Assembly: GCA_963708245.1 (NCBI GenBank)
Contig: OY970201.1
Span: 3,596,001 to 3,660,000 of the forward strand
DNA: 64,000 nucleotides
Source of the DNA: CAVYXK01 sp963708245
Lineage (GTDB): Bacteria > Pseudomonadota > Alphaproteobacteria > Acetobacterales > Acetobacteraceae
Direction: 5' to 3'
The notes below the pieces were generated by a model. That model was not told the origin of the DNA. It saw nothing but the letters and a program-made list of their open reading frames with translations, and made no database searches. Below, piece by piece: positions 1-8,630 of the stretch (position 1 is the first letter of the stretch; each line of letters opens with the position of its first letter). The position numbers and the translations under genes were made by a program.

Positions 1-1721
1 GCCGGGCCGATCTGGAACGCGGCGAGGTCATCACCAAGACCTTCAGGCCCGAGGCGCGGGCCATGGTCGCGGTGGAAGAGGTCCTGCTGATCGAGAAGAC
101 CGTTAAGGCCGATCCACGCTTTCAGGAGGCACTGCGCCGCCGGGGCCTGCTGGCCGAAGCCGACAACATGTGCATCGACCCGTGGACGGTGGGCGACTTC
201 GGCTACGAGATCGAGCGAGGCCGCCGGGTACTCAACTGTTTCGTCTGGATGCGCAATTTCCCACTCGACAATTACTACGCCCACCCCGTCGAGGGGCTGC
301 ACGCGCTGATCGATCTCAGCACGCTCGAGATCCTGCGCGTCGAGGATCATTTTGAAGCAACCGGCGACTATATTCCCGTCCCACGCACGCCGCTCAACTT
401 CGATGCCGACGTGCTGACGGAGTTTCGGGCGCCGTCCGCACCTCTCGACATCGTGCAGCCCGCCGGCCCGGGGTATCGGGTCGCGGGCAATCACGTCACC
501 TGGGAGAACTGGGATTTACGCGTCGGCTTCAATGGTCGCGAGGGCCTTGTCCTCCACACGATCGGCTACACCCATCAGGGCCGGCGGCGGCCGATTGTCT
601 ATCGCGCCTCCATCGCCGAGATGGTTGTACCGTACGGCACGCCAGAGCGAAGCCATTACCGGAAGAACGTGTTCGACAGCGGAGAAATCGGCTTTGGTCG
701 TATGGCCAATTCGCTGAAGCTCGGCTGCGATTGCCTGGGAGCGATCCATTATTTTGATGCCGTGGTGCCTGACTTGTTCGGCGTCCCGCGCACCATCGAA
801 AACGCGATCTGCCTGCATGAGGAAGATGCCGGTCTTTCCTGGAAGCATTTCGACGTTCGCACCGGTCGGACAGAAGTCCGCCGCGCCAGGAAACTGGTGA
901 TCTCGTCGATCTCTACCATCGGCAACTACGAATACGCATCGTACTGGTATTTGCACCAAGATGGCCGCATCGAGTACGAGATGAAGGCGACCGGCATCAT
1001 CAACACCGCCGGCTGCCATCCCGGTCAGCCCGGCAAGTACGGAACCGAGGTTGCCCCAGGCATCCTTGGCCACATCCACCAGCACATTTTTTGTGCTCGG
1101 CTGGACATGGAAGTCGACGGGCCCACGAATACTGTCATGGAATGCGACACGATCGCGCCGCCCACGGGACCGGAGAACCCGCACGGCAACGTCTTCTATG
1201 TCGAGGAACAGCCACTCACGACCGAATGCCACGCACAACGCAACAGCGACTTCTCGCGGATGCGCTACTGGAAGATCATCAATCCAGAGGCCCGGAACTG
1301 GGTCGGCACGCCGACCGCCTATAAGCTCGAGGCCAGCTCCGCGGTGCAGCCCTTCACTGCGCCTGACAGTCCCTCTGGGCGGCGCGGCAGGTTCATCCAG
1401 CATCAGATCTGGGTAACGCCGTTCCATCCCGACGAACGGTTCCCGGCCGGCGAGTTCGTCAACCAATCGCGCGGCGACGATGGATTGCAGGCTTGGACCG
1501 AGCGCGATCGGTCGATCGAGAACACCGACATCGTGCTGTGGCACAGTTTCGGGATGCACCACGTGCCCCGACCGGAAGATCATCCGGTGCAAACCTGCGT
1601 CGTCTGCGGCTTCAAGCTGCTGCCGTTTGGATTCTTCGACCAAAACCCGGTGATTGACCTGCCGCGCACGCAAAACGCCGCAAGCTGCTGTACCTCCGCG
1701 ACGGCCAACTGTTGCGACTGA
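1..1721 (+). CDS. Copper-containing (TPQ) primary amine oxidase, 5' end outside window
   Basis: Oxidatively deaminates primary amines to aldehyde, ammonia and hydrogen peroxide. The reading frame is open to the window edge, so the N-terminus is missing; 552 residues follow the first ATG at 63, against about 640 for the family. Numbered from that Met, the topaquinone tyrosine is Tyr289 in the motif GNYEY, and the catalytic base is Asp205 in FDSGE, the usual 84 residues earlier. The copper ligands are His337 and His339 (HIHQH), with a later His in WHSFGMHH. The tail is unusually cysteine-rich (SCCTS...NCCD). The next gene is convergent, so this gene ends its transcription unit here. Confidence 0.93.
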   Translation, partial: RADLERGEVITKTFRPEARAMVAVEEVLLIEKTVKADPRFQEALRRRGLLAEADNMCIDPWTVGDFGYEIERGRRVLNCFVWMRNFPLDNYYAHPVEGLHALIDLSTLEILRVEDHFEATGDYIPVPRTPLNFDADVLTEFRAPSAPLDIVQPAGPGYRVAGNHVTWENWDLRVGFNGREGLVLHTIGYTHQGRRRPIVYRASIAEMVVPYGTPERSHYRKNVFDSGEIGFGRMANSLKLGCDCLGAIHYFDAVVPDLFGVPRTIENAICLHEEDAGLSWKHFDVRTGRTEVRRARKLVISSISTIGNYEYASYWYLHQDGRIEYEMKATGIINTAGCHPGQPGKYGTEVAPGILGHIHQHIFCARLDMEVDGPTNTVMECDTIAPPTGPENPHGNVFYVEEQPLTTECHAQRNSDFSRMRYWKIINPEARNWVGTPTAYKLEASSAVQPFTAPDSPSGRRGRFIQHQIWVTPFHPDERFPAGEFVNQSRGDDGLQAWTERDRSIENTDIVLWHSFGMHHVPRPEDHPVQTCVVCGFKLLPFGFFDQNPVIDLPRTQNAASCCTSATANCCD

Positions 1722-1763
1722 GAAGAAGGCCGACCGTGACGTCGCTTCGCGGACGGCCCTACT

Positions 1764-3289
1764 TCAGATCCGACGCACCGGTAACCACCACGCCAGCAGC
1801 ATGGCGGTGGCGGTGAATCCCGAAATGGTCAGGAACGCCCCGCGGAACGCAGTTGCGATCTCCACCTGCACCGCCGCACGCTGCGCCGCCGCGAGCCCGG
1901 CCAGCGCCGATGGTCCGCGCTCCACCAGGTCAGCAAATATCGCCGCCGTATGAGGATCCTGTGCCGCCAACAGTGCGAACAGCACCGCACCCACCAGCGC
2001 CGTCCCGAACACGGCGCCGACCGACCGCGAGAACTGGACCGACGCCGCGGCAGCGCCAAGGAACTTGGGCCCTGCCACAACCTGCACGGTCATCTGCACC
2101 ACCGGCATCGCCGTGCCCGTACAGCACGAGATCACGGCCAGCGCCGCAATCATCTGCACCCGCGTCAGCTCCGGCGCGAACAGCGCCAGACACACCAGCG
2201 TCACCAGACTGATCGCCAGTCCGATCGACGGCATAATCGCGGTGTGCCCGGTCCGCGCGATCATCCGCCCGGTGAACAACGAGCCGAACGACACGCCAAG
2301 CGTCAGCGGCAGCAGCAGGAACCCCGAACCGGCGGGCGTCGCCCCGCGCACCACCTGCAGATACATCGGCAGGAAGCTCACCAGCGACACCGTCTGGCCG
2401 GCGACGAATGCCGCCATCAGGTCGGTTCGCCATACGCCGGGCTGACGGAAGAGCTGCACCGGCAGCAGCGGCGACGGAGCGCGCCTTTCCTGCCGAATCA
2501 GCAGCACCGCCGAGCCGATCGCTACACCGATCAGGGCCACGATGGCCGGCAGGGCCCGCGCGTCGAAGCGCTGGGCTCGCTCCAGCGCCAGCAACAGCGG
2601 CGCGATGAAGCCGGCGAAGAACACCGTACCCCAGACGTCGAACCGAAATCGCCCGCTGGAGCGCTCGGGATGCGCCGGCAACCGCAGCACCAGCACCATC
2701 GCGACAGTCCCAGCGGCAGATTGATGAGGAACACCGAAGGCCAGCCGAAATGCTCGGTCAGGAACCCACCCGCCACCGGCCCAAACGTCGCCGCGGTGGC
2801 ATAGGTGCCCGACAGATATCCCTGGTACTGGCCGCGCTGGCGCGGCGGCACCGCCTCGGCGATCAGCGCTTGCGACAGCGTCATCAGCCCACCGCCACCG
2901 AGCCCCTGCAACAGCCGCGCACCCGTCAGCATCAGGATACTGCCAGAGGCGGCACAGAGCGCCGAGGCAGCCATGAACACGCTGATCGCCACGAACATCA
3001 TGCGCCGGCGCCCGAGCGCATCGCCAAGCCTGCCATAGACCGGCGCGGCGATCGTGTTGGCCACCAGATACGACACAACGATCCAGGAGACCCGCTGCAC
3101 CTCGCCCAAGGATCCGGCAATGTCCGGCAGCGCGGTCGCCACAACGGTCTGGTCCAGCGCCGCCAGGAACATCGGCAGCATGATCGACGGAAAGTAGGTC
3201 AGGAACTGGGAGCCGGTGCCAACCGGCAACTGGGTCTTGTGCCGGTCGGCCCCGAACCTGCGTGTCTCCGTGCTGCCGGACGGCATCAA
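1764..3289 (-). pseudogene. DHA2-type MFS multidrug exporter, frameshifted
   Basis: A 14-helix major facilitator exporter of the EmrB/QacA type, which uses the proton gradient to expel drugs. The start at 3289 opens a normal N-terminus with the family motifs LDQTVVATALP and GRLGDALGRRR. The frame breaks inside INLPLG at about 2708-2713, in a short G run. The rest of the protein (TVAMVLVLRLPAHP to the C-terminal VRRI) lies in a neighbouring frame and runs to the stop at 1764. Adding one base would give a full protein of about 508 residues. This is either a true one-base deletion or a homopolymer sequencing error; the sequence cannot tell them apart. Confidence 0.85.
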
Positions 3290-3543
3290 AGCGTCTCCCC
3301 GGGCCGGGCGCCACCGGCGTCAATCACTGAACGCTGGTATAATACCGGCCGACGGCAAGAGTGCCCTTTGGCCGGCGTACCGGAATACGCGGCAAATGGC
3401 CGGTGGGACCGCACAAAAACCAGTTATGACGGGAGGGGGACAGCCCTGATGGCAGGGAAGGGCTTTGACGTTGGGGCGGCCGCCGCGTCTCCCACGCGTC
3501 GTGCGAGTTGTGCCGGCGCGAAGCCGGCGTTTACAACCAGACC

Positions 3544-4206
3544 ATGCGGAAGATCATCGTCGCTCCGAGTTTGCTGGCCGCCGATTTCGGCCGCCTGAAG
3601 GAAGAGGCGCAGGCGGTCGAGGCAGCCGGCGCCGACTGGCTGCATCTCGACATCATGGACGGCCATTTCGTCCCCAATATCAGCTTCGGGCCCCCGGTCC
3701 TGGCGAGCCTGCGCCCGCACCTCAAGCTGCCGTTCGACGTGCATTTGATGATCGCGCCGGTGGACCCCTTCATTCCCGACTTCATCAGCGCCGGTGCGGA
3801 CCATATTCTGATCCATCCCGAGGCGGGCCCGCACCTGCACCGCTCGTTGCAGCTTATCCGCTCGCACAACAAGCGGGCTGGCGTGGTGCTGAATCCCTCG
3901 ACGCCGCCGGAAGCGGTCGCGTGGGTGCTCGACATGATCGACACAATTCTTGTGATGACGGTCAATCCTGGCTTCGGCGGGCAAGCGTTCCTCCCTTCGC
4001 AGCTCCCGAAGATCGCCGCGCTTCGCCGGATGATCGACGACGCCGGCCGGCCGATCTCTCTGGCGGTCGATGGTGGCGTCACCCCGACAACGGCACGAGA
4101 CGCCATCGCTGCCGGCGCCGACACGCTGATCGCCGGTACCGCGGTGTTCGGCTCCCACGACTACGCCCAGGCGATCGCCGCTCTGCGCGGGCCTGCGAGC
4201 GGATGA
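3544..4206 (+). CDS. rpe: Ribulose-phosphate 3-epimerase
   Basis: Interconverts D-ribulose 5-phosphate and D-xylulose 5-phosphate in the pentose phosphate pathway or Calvin cycle. The 220-residue TIM barrel has all expected signatures: APSLLAADF at the N-terminus, the metal-binding HLDIMDGHFVPN and FDVHLM, MTVNPGFGGQ, and the C-terminal phosphate site VDGGV with IAGTAVFG. The ATG at 3544 is preferred over an upstream in-frame start because homologues begin right before IIVAPSLLA. Its stop overlaps the start of the next gene as ATGA, so the two are probably translated together. Confidence 0.96.
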   Translation: MRKIIVAPSLLAADFGRLKEEAQAVEAAGADWLHLDIMDGHFVPNISFGPPVLASLRPHLKLPFDVHLMIAPVDPFIPDFISAGADHILIHPEAGPHLHRSLQLIRSHNKRAGVVLNPSTPPEAVAWVLDMIDTILVMTVNPGFGGQAFLPSQLPKIAALRRMIDDAGRPISLAVDGGVTPTTARDAIAAGADTLIAGTAVFGSHDYAQAIAALRGPASG

Positions 4207-5804
4207 GCGGCGCCGACCCGCGTCGCTGGCTGCGCGACGCCCGCCGCGCCATGGCGCGGCTCCCCAGCCTGAGGATGGCGCGCATTCCCGACGCACCGGC
4301 CCTGCCGGTTCGCGACCCCTGGCCTGGCGACGCGGTGCGTGGGGCGCGGCTGCTCAAGGGCGAACTGGAACTGGGCGGCGCAGTCCGCGCCCTACGGCCC
4401 GGCGCCTGGACCGAAGGCGCGACCACCTCCCTGCTGCGGGCGGCCGCCCACAGCTTCACCTGGCTCCGCGACCTGCGCGCGCTCGGCACCGACGCGGCCC
4501 GCCTGCGAGCCCGTTCGCTGGTCACCGACTGGATGAGTGCGGGCGCCGGCGATCCGGTCGCGCAACGGCCGGACGTGGCGGGAGCGCGGATCGCCGCCTG
4601 GCTGGGGCACTACGATTTCTTCTTCGCCGCGGCCGACGACACGTTCCGCCAGCGGCTGATGAGCCGCTTGGTCGGCGATGCCCGCAGCCTGTCGGCCGCC
4701 TTGCCGGCCGAGGAACTTGACGCGCGCGCGCTGACCGCCCTGAAAGGGCTGATCGCCGCCGCCGTCGCGCTGCCCGAGCATGCCGGCTTCCTGGCCCGTG
4801 CCCTGCGTTTCCTGCCGCAGGAGATCGCCCGCCAGATCCTACCGGACGGTTGCCACGCCGAGCGGAGCCCGGCGGCCCAGCTTGCCGCGTTACAGGACCT
4901 GACGGAGATCCGCGCACTGCTGCAAGCCGCTCAGGCGCAAGCCCCATCAGCGCTGGCCAGCGCGATCGAGCGGATGGCGCCGGCGTTGCGCCTGCTACGA
5001 CATGGCGACGGTGGCCTGGCGTTGTTCAACGGCAGCAAGGAGGAATTGAGCGCGCTGGTCGAGATGGTGTTGACTCAGGCCGGACGCAGCGGACGGGGAC
5101 CGTCCTCATTGGTCGATGGCGGGTTCCACCGGCTGGCCGCTGGCCGCACTGCGCTGATCGTCGATTGCGGCGCCCCGCCGCCGGCGGGCATCGACCGCTA
5201 CGCCCATGCCGGCACGCTGGCGATGGAGATGTCGGTCGGCCGCGATCGGGTGATCGTCAATTGCGGTGCCTTCCCGGCCGGCCCCGCCGAATGGCGCGAC
5301 GCCGCCCGCGCCACCGCGGCCCATTCCACACTGGTGATCGCCGACGTGAACTCGTCGGAGCTAAAGCCGGATGGACTCGGGCGGCGCCCGTGCACGGTGG
5401 AGGTGCAACGCCAGGAGGCCAACGGTGCGCACTGGCTGGAAGCGAGCCACGACGGCTGGAAGAAACCCTTCGGCGCGGTGCACCGCCGGCGGCTCTACAT
5501 GGCCGAAAGCGGCGAGGACATTCGCGGCGAGGACCTGGTGGAGGCGCCGACCCCGCAGCCCTTCACCCTCCGCTTCCATCTGCATCCGTCGGTGCACGTC
5601 AACCTCCAGCAGGACGGCGAGGCGGTGCTGCTGCGCCTGCCCTCGGCCGGCGGGTGGCGCCTGCGCGCCGACGGCGCCCGGATGACTCTGGAGGAGAGCG
5701 TCTATCTTGGCGGCCCCGAGCCCCGCCGGACCGAACAGGTCGTGCTGACCGGCTATCCCGACGGCCCGCAGCAGGTGAAATGGGCCATCAGCAAGGTGAA
5801 GTAG
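4203..5804 (+). CDS. Heparinase II/III family protein
   Basis: A 533-residue protein with the alpha-barrel plus beta-sandwich plan of heparinase II/III-like polysaccharide lyases. The N-terminal half is helical. The C-terminal half carries the conserved block DGGFHRLAAGRT, then HAGTLAMEMSVG, RVIVNCGAFP and AAHSTLVIADVNS. The ATG at 4203 overlaps the rpe stop. In many alphaproteobacteria this gene lies in the same place next to rpe, and its true substrate there is not known. I infer a role in cell-envelope or exopolysaccharide turnover from the family only. No signal peptide is evident. Confidence 0.88.
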   Translation: MSGADPRRWLRDARRAMARLPSLRMARIPDAPALPVRDPWPGDAVRGARLLKGELELGGAVRALRPGAWTEGATTSLLRAAAHSFTWLRDLRALGTDAARLRARSLVTDWMSAGAGDPVAQRPDVAGARIAAWLGHYDFFFAAADDTFRQRLMSRLVGDARSLSAALPAEELDARALTALKGLIAAAVALPEHAGFLARALRFLPQEIARQILPDGCHAERSPAAQLAALQDLTEIRALLQAAQAQAPSALASAIERMAPALRLLRHGDGGLALFNGSKEELSALVEMVLTQAGRSGRGPSSLVDGGFHRLAAGRTALIVDCGAPPPAGIDRYAHAGTLAMEMSVGRDRVIVNCGAFPAGPAEWRDAARATAAHSTLVIADVNSSELKPDGLGRRPCTVEVQRQEANGAHWLEASHDGWKKPFGAVHRRRLYMAESGEDIRGEDLVEAPTPQPFTLRFHLHPSVHVNLQQDGEAVLLRLPSAGGWRLRADGARMTLEESVYLGGPEPRRTEQVVLTGYPDGPQQVKWAISKVK

Positions 5805-5891
5805 CGGCGATCACCCCCGTCATGACCCGATTGGCTGCGACCCGGAAGATGAAAAGAACCAGCGTCGTGCGGCATTGTAAGTAAGTAAGAT
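5805..5891. other. Short gap between the heparinase-like gene and the GxxExxY element
   Basis: I see no gene here. The GTAAGTAAGA stretch at its end leads directly into the left inverted repeat of the GxxExxY element. Confidence 0.4.
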
Positions 5892-6291
5892 TCACCGCAG
5901 AGGCGCAGAGGAAATTGCATATCGGCGAAGCCCGTGCTTCAACAAGACACTGTTGAAATTGATCAGCAATCCGAGCTGGTATCCGCTGAGCCGCAAGTTA
6001 AGTGAGCACCTGAGCCTCGTGAAGTGATATGATTTGCTTAACCGCCTTGAGTTCAACGACAAGCTGTTCCGCCACAACAAAATCCATCGAGTATCCGCAA
6101 TCGAGTTCGGTTCCCTTGTATATCACGGGCAGTTTCACCTCCCGGGCGGAGCAGATGCCACGCTGGCGAAGCTCGCCGGCGAGGCACGCCACATAAACGG
6201 ACTCTGGAAGACCGGGCCCAAGCTCACGATGCACTTCGATCGCTGCCCCGATCACTTCTTTCGTCAGTTCGCCGCCCAGATTGGCGTGCAT
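5892..6291 (-). pseudogene. GxxExxY protein, frameshifted
   Basis: A small nuclease-fold (PD-(D/E)XK-like) family of unknown biological role. The first 97 residues include the signature HRELGPGLPESVYVACLAGE, then LPVIYKGTELDCGY and VVELKAV. The frame breaks at HEAQVLT, where one extra A near 5999-6001 creates TAA. The C-terminus (LRLSGYQLGLLINFN to the final LR) continues in the next frame to the stop at 5892. The last codons lie inside the left copy of an 18-bp inverted repeat, and the right copy lies just upstream of the start. Confidence 0.85.
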
Positions 6292-6324
6292 ATCAAACCT
6301 CTGCGCCCTCTGCGCCTCTGCGGT
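5894..6324. repeat. 18-bp perfect inverted repeat bracketing the GxxExxY gene
   Basis: ACCGCAGAGGCGCAGAGG occurs at 5894-5911 and its reverse complement at 6307-6324. The left copy is partly coding, for the last residues of the GxxExxY protein. The right copy is 15 bp upstream of the start, next to a further partial copy at 6298-6306. I recall similar sequences beside GxxExxY genes in unrelated bacteria, but I cannot search for them here. Confidence 0.85.
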
Positions 6325-6412
6325 ACGACCTCTTCACTTCCTCAAAGCACGCACCCAACCCGGTTAACAGGGCGTGAACCGGGGAAGCCGGTCATAACCG
6401 CGATGATCTGAC

Positions 6413-7516
6413 ATGAAAATCATCGAAATCACCAACGTCGATTTTTCCCTCCGGCAGTTTCTGCTGCCGCTGATGCGGGGCGCGCGGGCGCGCGGGCACG
6501 AGACGATCGGGGCCTGCGCCGAGGGGCCGCTGCTTGCCGCGGTGCGCGACGAAGGCTTCCGCATCGTGCCGATTCCCTTCGAGCGGGCGCTGTCGCCCTG
6601 GGCGCATGTTCGCGCCTTTGCGGCGCTTGTTGCATTGTTCCGCGCCGAGCGGCCGGACCTGGTGCACGCGCATATGCCGATCAGCGGGTTCCTTGCCAAA
6701 CTCGCGGCCCGGTCCGCCGGCGTGCCATGCGTCGCCTACACCTGCCATGGTTTCCTTTTCAACCAAGAGGGCTCGCGGCTGCGGCGGGCCGGCGGACTGG
6801 CGATGGAATGGATCGCCGGCCGCGCCACGGACACGTTCATGACGGTGTCTGCCGAAGAGGCGACCGATGCGCGCCGGCTGGGACTGGCCCGCGATCCGGT
6901 GGCGATCGGGAACGGGCGCGATCCGGCAGTGTTCCGTCCGGACGCCGCAGCGCGGGAGCGGGTGCGGGCCGCGCTGGGCACCCCGCCGGAGCGGCCGGTG
7001 GCGATCGCCGTCTCCCGGCTGGTGCGCAGCAAGGGCTATGCCGAGCTCGTCCGGGCGATCGAGGTGTTGCCGGAGTTCGAGCTCTGGGTCGTGGGCGAGC
7101 GGCTCGAATCGGATCGCGGCGAGGACATGGATGCGATGTTCGCCGCCTCTGATCTTGGGCCGCGGCTGCGGCGGCTTGGTTATCGCGACGACGTCGCGGC
7201 GCTGCTCGCCGCCGCGGACATCTTCGTGCTGCCGAGCTATTTCGAGGGGCTGCCGATGTCGGTGATCGAGGCGATGCTGTCTGGGCTGCCGGTTGTCGCC
7301 AGCGATATTCGCGGCCCGCGCGAGCAGGTTGTGGACGGCATCACCGGCATTCTGGTGCCGCCGCGGCAGGTCGAACCGCTGGCCGCTGCCCTGGCTCGCC
7401 TGGCCGCCGATCCGACATTGCGGGCAACAATGGGAGCAGCGGGGCGCGATCGCGCGCGGATGCTATACGACGAAACGAAAGTCGTTGCCCGTACACTGGA
7501 TCTGCTGGGGTTGTGA
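6413..7516 (+). CDS. Glycosyltransferase family 4 protein
   Basis: A 367-residue GT-B fold retaining glycosyltransferase that moves a sugar from a nucleotide-sugar donor to a glycan or lipid acceptor in the cytoplasm. The N-terminal acceptor domain contains RPDLVHAHMP and YTCHGFLF. The C-terminal donor domain carries AVSRLVRSKGY and the EX7E motif in YFEGLPMSVIEAM. The domain ends with VVASDIRGPREQVVDGITG, typical of the family. The acceptor sugar cannot be deduced. The gene stands alone after the GxxExxY element. Confidence 0.92.
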   Translation: MKIIEITNVDFSLRQFLLPLMRGARARGHETIGACAEGPLLAAVRDEGFRIVPIPFERALSPWAHVRAFAALVALFRAERPDLVHAHMPISGFLAKLAARSAGVPCVAYTCHGFLFNQEGSRLRRAGGLAMEWIAGRATDTFMTVSAEEATDARRLGLARDPVAIGNGRDPAVFRPDAAARERVRAALGTPPERPVAIAVSRLVRSKGYAELVRAIEVLPEFELWVVGERLESDRGEDMDAMFAASDLGPRLRRLGYRDDVAALLAAADIFVLPSYFEGLPMSVIEAMLSGLPVVASDIRGPREQVVDGITGILVPPRQVEPLAAALARLAADPTLRATMGAAGRDRARMLYDETKVVARTLDLLGL

Positions 7517-7659
7517 GTGCCAAGCCGGATCCCGACCGCGCCCTTCACGGTGGGATTCTTCGGCTCGCCAGAGCCTGGACTCGCGCCGGCACTGGCCCAG
7601 CTCTCCAGCGGATGTTATGTATGTATTACCCAAAGTATCGAGGTATTACCAACCGCGCC

Positions 7660-7893
7660 ATGATCACCACCGTCACCCGCAAGGGTCAAGTCACCATCCC
7701 GAAATCCGTCCGGGACTGCCTCGGCATCGGGCCCGGTAGCGCGATCCAGTTGGAGCTTACACCCGACGGTCGCGTTGTGCTGGCAAAGGTCGGTGGCGAT
7801 CGCCCGAAAAGCCGGTTTGCCGCGCTGCGCGGCCGCGCCGGAAAGGGCCCCACGACCGACGAAATCATGGCGCTGACCCGCGGCGAAGAGTGA
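7660..7893 (+). CDS. AbrB/SpoVT-type antitoxin
   Basis: A 77-residue swapped-hairpin DNA-binding protein. The AbrB fold is seen in TTVTRKGQVTIPKSVRDCLGIGPGS, followed by a strand-rich segment and an acidic tail. The ATG at 7660 is chosen because the family starts just before the TRKGQVT block; an upstream in-frame start would add unrelated residues. It is followed with no gap by a PIN-domain gene. It therefore forms a VapBC-like toxin-antitoxin pair in which this protein would neutralise the toxin and repress the operon. Confidence 0.9.
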   Translation: MITTVTRKGQVTIPKSVRDCLGIGPGSAIQLELTPDGRVVLAKVGGDRPKSRFAALRGRAGKGPTTDEIMALTRGEE

Positions 7894-8286
7894 GTGACCT
7901 TCGTCGATACGAACGTCCTGCTGGACGTCTTTACCGACGATCCGGTCTGGGCCGACTGGTCGATCGCGCAGCTCGACGCGGCCGCCGTAAAGGGCCCGAT
8001 CACGATTATGCCGAATTGTCGGTACGGTTTCGCGCGGATCGAGGATCTCGACCAGGTGCTGGATGAGACCAAAGTCATAATGGCGGAGATTCCGCGTGCC
8101 GCGCTCTTCCTTGCGGGCAAGGTGTTCCATCGGTATCGCGCCGCTGGCGGCGGCCGCGCTGGGGTCCTCCCAGACTTCTTCATCGGCGCCCATGCCGCGG
8201 TCACCGGGATGACGCTGCTCACGCGCGATGTGCAGCGCTATCGGACTTACTTTTCGTCGCTCAGCCTGATCACACCCAAGGGGTGA
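7894..8286 (+). CDS. PIN-domain (VapC-like) toxin, catalytic segment scrambled
   Basis: PIN toxins are metal-dependent RNases. The GTG start abuts the antitoxin stop. The first catalytic Asp is in FVDTNVLLD, and the late acidic residues are in LPDFFIGAHAA and LLTRDVQRY. The conserved YAELSVRF block, which carries the second catalytic acid (Glu), is not read in the gene's frame. It is encoded at 8007-8030 in another frame, and the gene instead reads MPNCRYGF. Two small compensating indels keep the overall frame open, so a full-length protein can form but without that Glu. I infer a defective toxin. Confidence 0.85.
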   Translation: MTFVDTNVLLDVFTDDPVWADWSIAQLDAAAVKGPITIMPNCRYGFARIEDLDQVLDETKVIMAEIPRAALFLAGKVFHRYRAAGGGRAGVLPDFFIGAHAAVTGMTLLTRDVQRYRTYFSSLSLITPKG

Positions 8287-8492
8287 GCCGGACCGGCCGA
8301 AGCTTGTCCGGGGGCCGGCCATGACGCGAAGGGCATCCGGGGAATCGCGCCATCCCGACGGACCCGCTCAACCTCCTGAGGCTCTTCCGTCCGTGTCATC
8401 AAGCTCTTCACGGAGCACGTGCGAGCGGCACGAGAGACTACGAAGACGTTGGCCATGACGCTGAGAGCCTTCGCGGCCTCGCTTCGCCCGTA
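8287..8492. other. Relic coding DNA left of the IS1380 element
   Basis: No intact gene. From 8391 an open frame reads VIKLFTEHVRAARETTKTL and ends in TAA at 8494-8496, exactly at the IS target site. This suggests the 3' end of a lost gene that I do not recognise. Confidence 0.3.
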
Positions 8493-8497
8493 TTAAA

Positions 8498-8627
8498 CCT
8501 AAATCCGGCAGTTAGGTCCGATCGTCGCCGGTCTGAAGTGACGACCCACAACCTGGGGTAATCCTAAATCCGGCAGTTGGGTCCGATCGTCGCCGGTCTG
8601 AAGTGACGACCCACAACCTGGGGTAAT
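8498..8627. repeat. Tandem duplication (2 x 65 bp) of the IS left end
   Basis: Copies at 8498-8562 and 8563-8627 differ at a single base (GTTAGG against GTTGGG). Each contains the complete terminal repeat, so the IS has two possible left termini. Confidence 0.95.
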
Positions 8628-8630
8628 TGC

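Noticed and set aside
516..1673. Long minus-strand open frame opposite the amine oxidase
   Set aside because: It is the antisense shadow of a high-GC gene, with Arg-rich, non-natural composition.
3330..3345. TATAAT-like box upstream of rpe
   Set aside because: A good -10 match but no acceptable -35 at 16-18 bp, so not called.
8498..8627. Possible CRISPR-like array
   Set aside because: Only two directly adjacent 65-bp copies without spacers; they are IS ends. No CRISPR array or cas gene is visible in the window.
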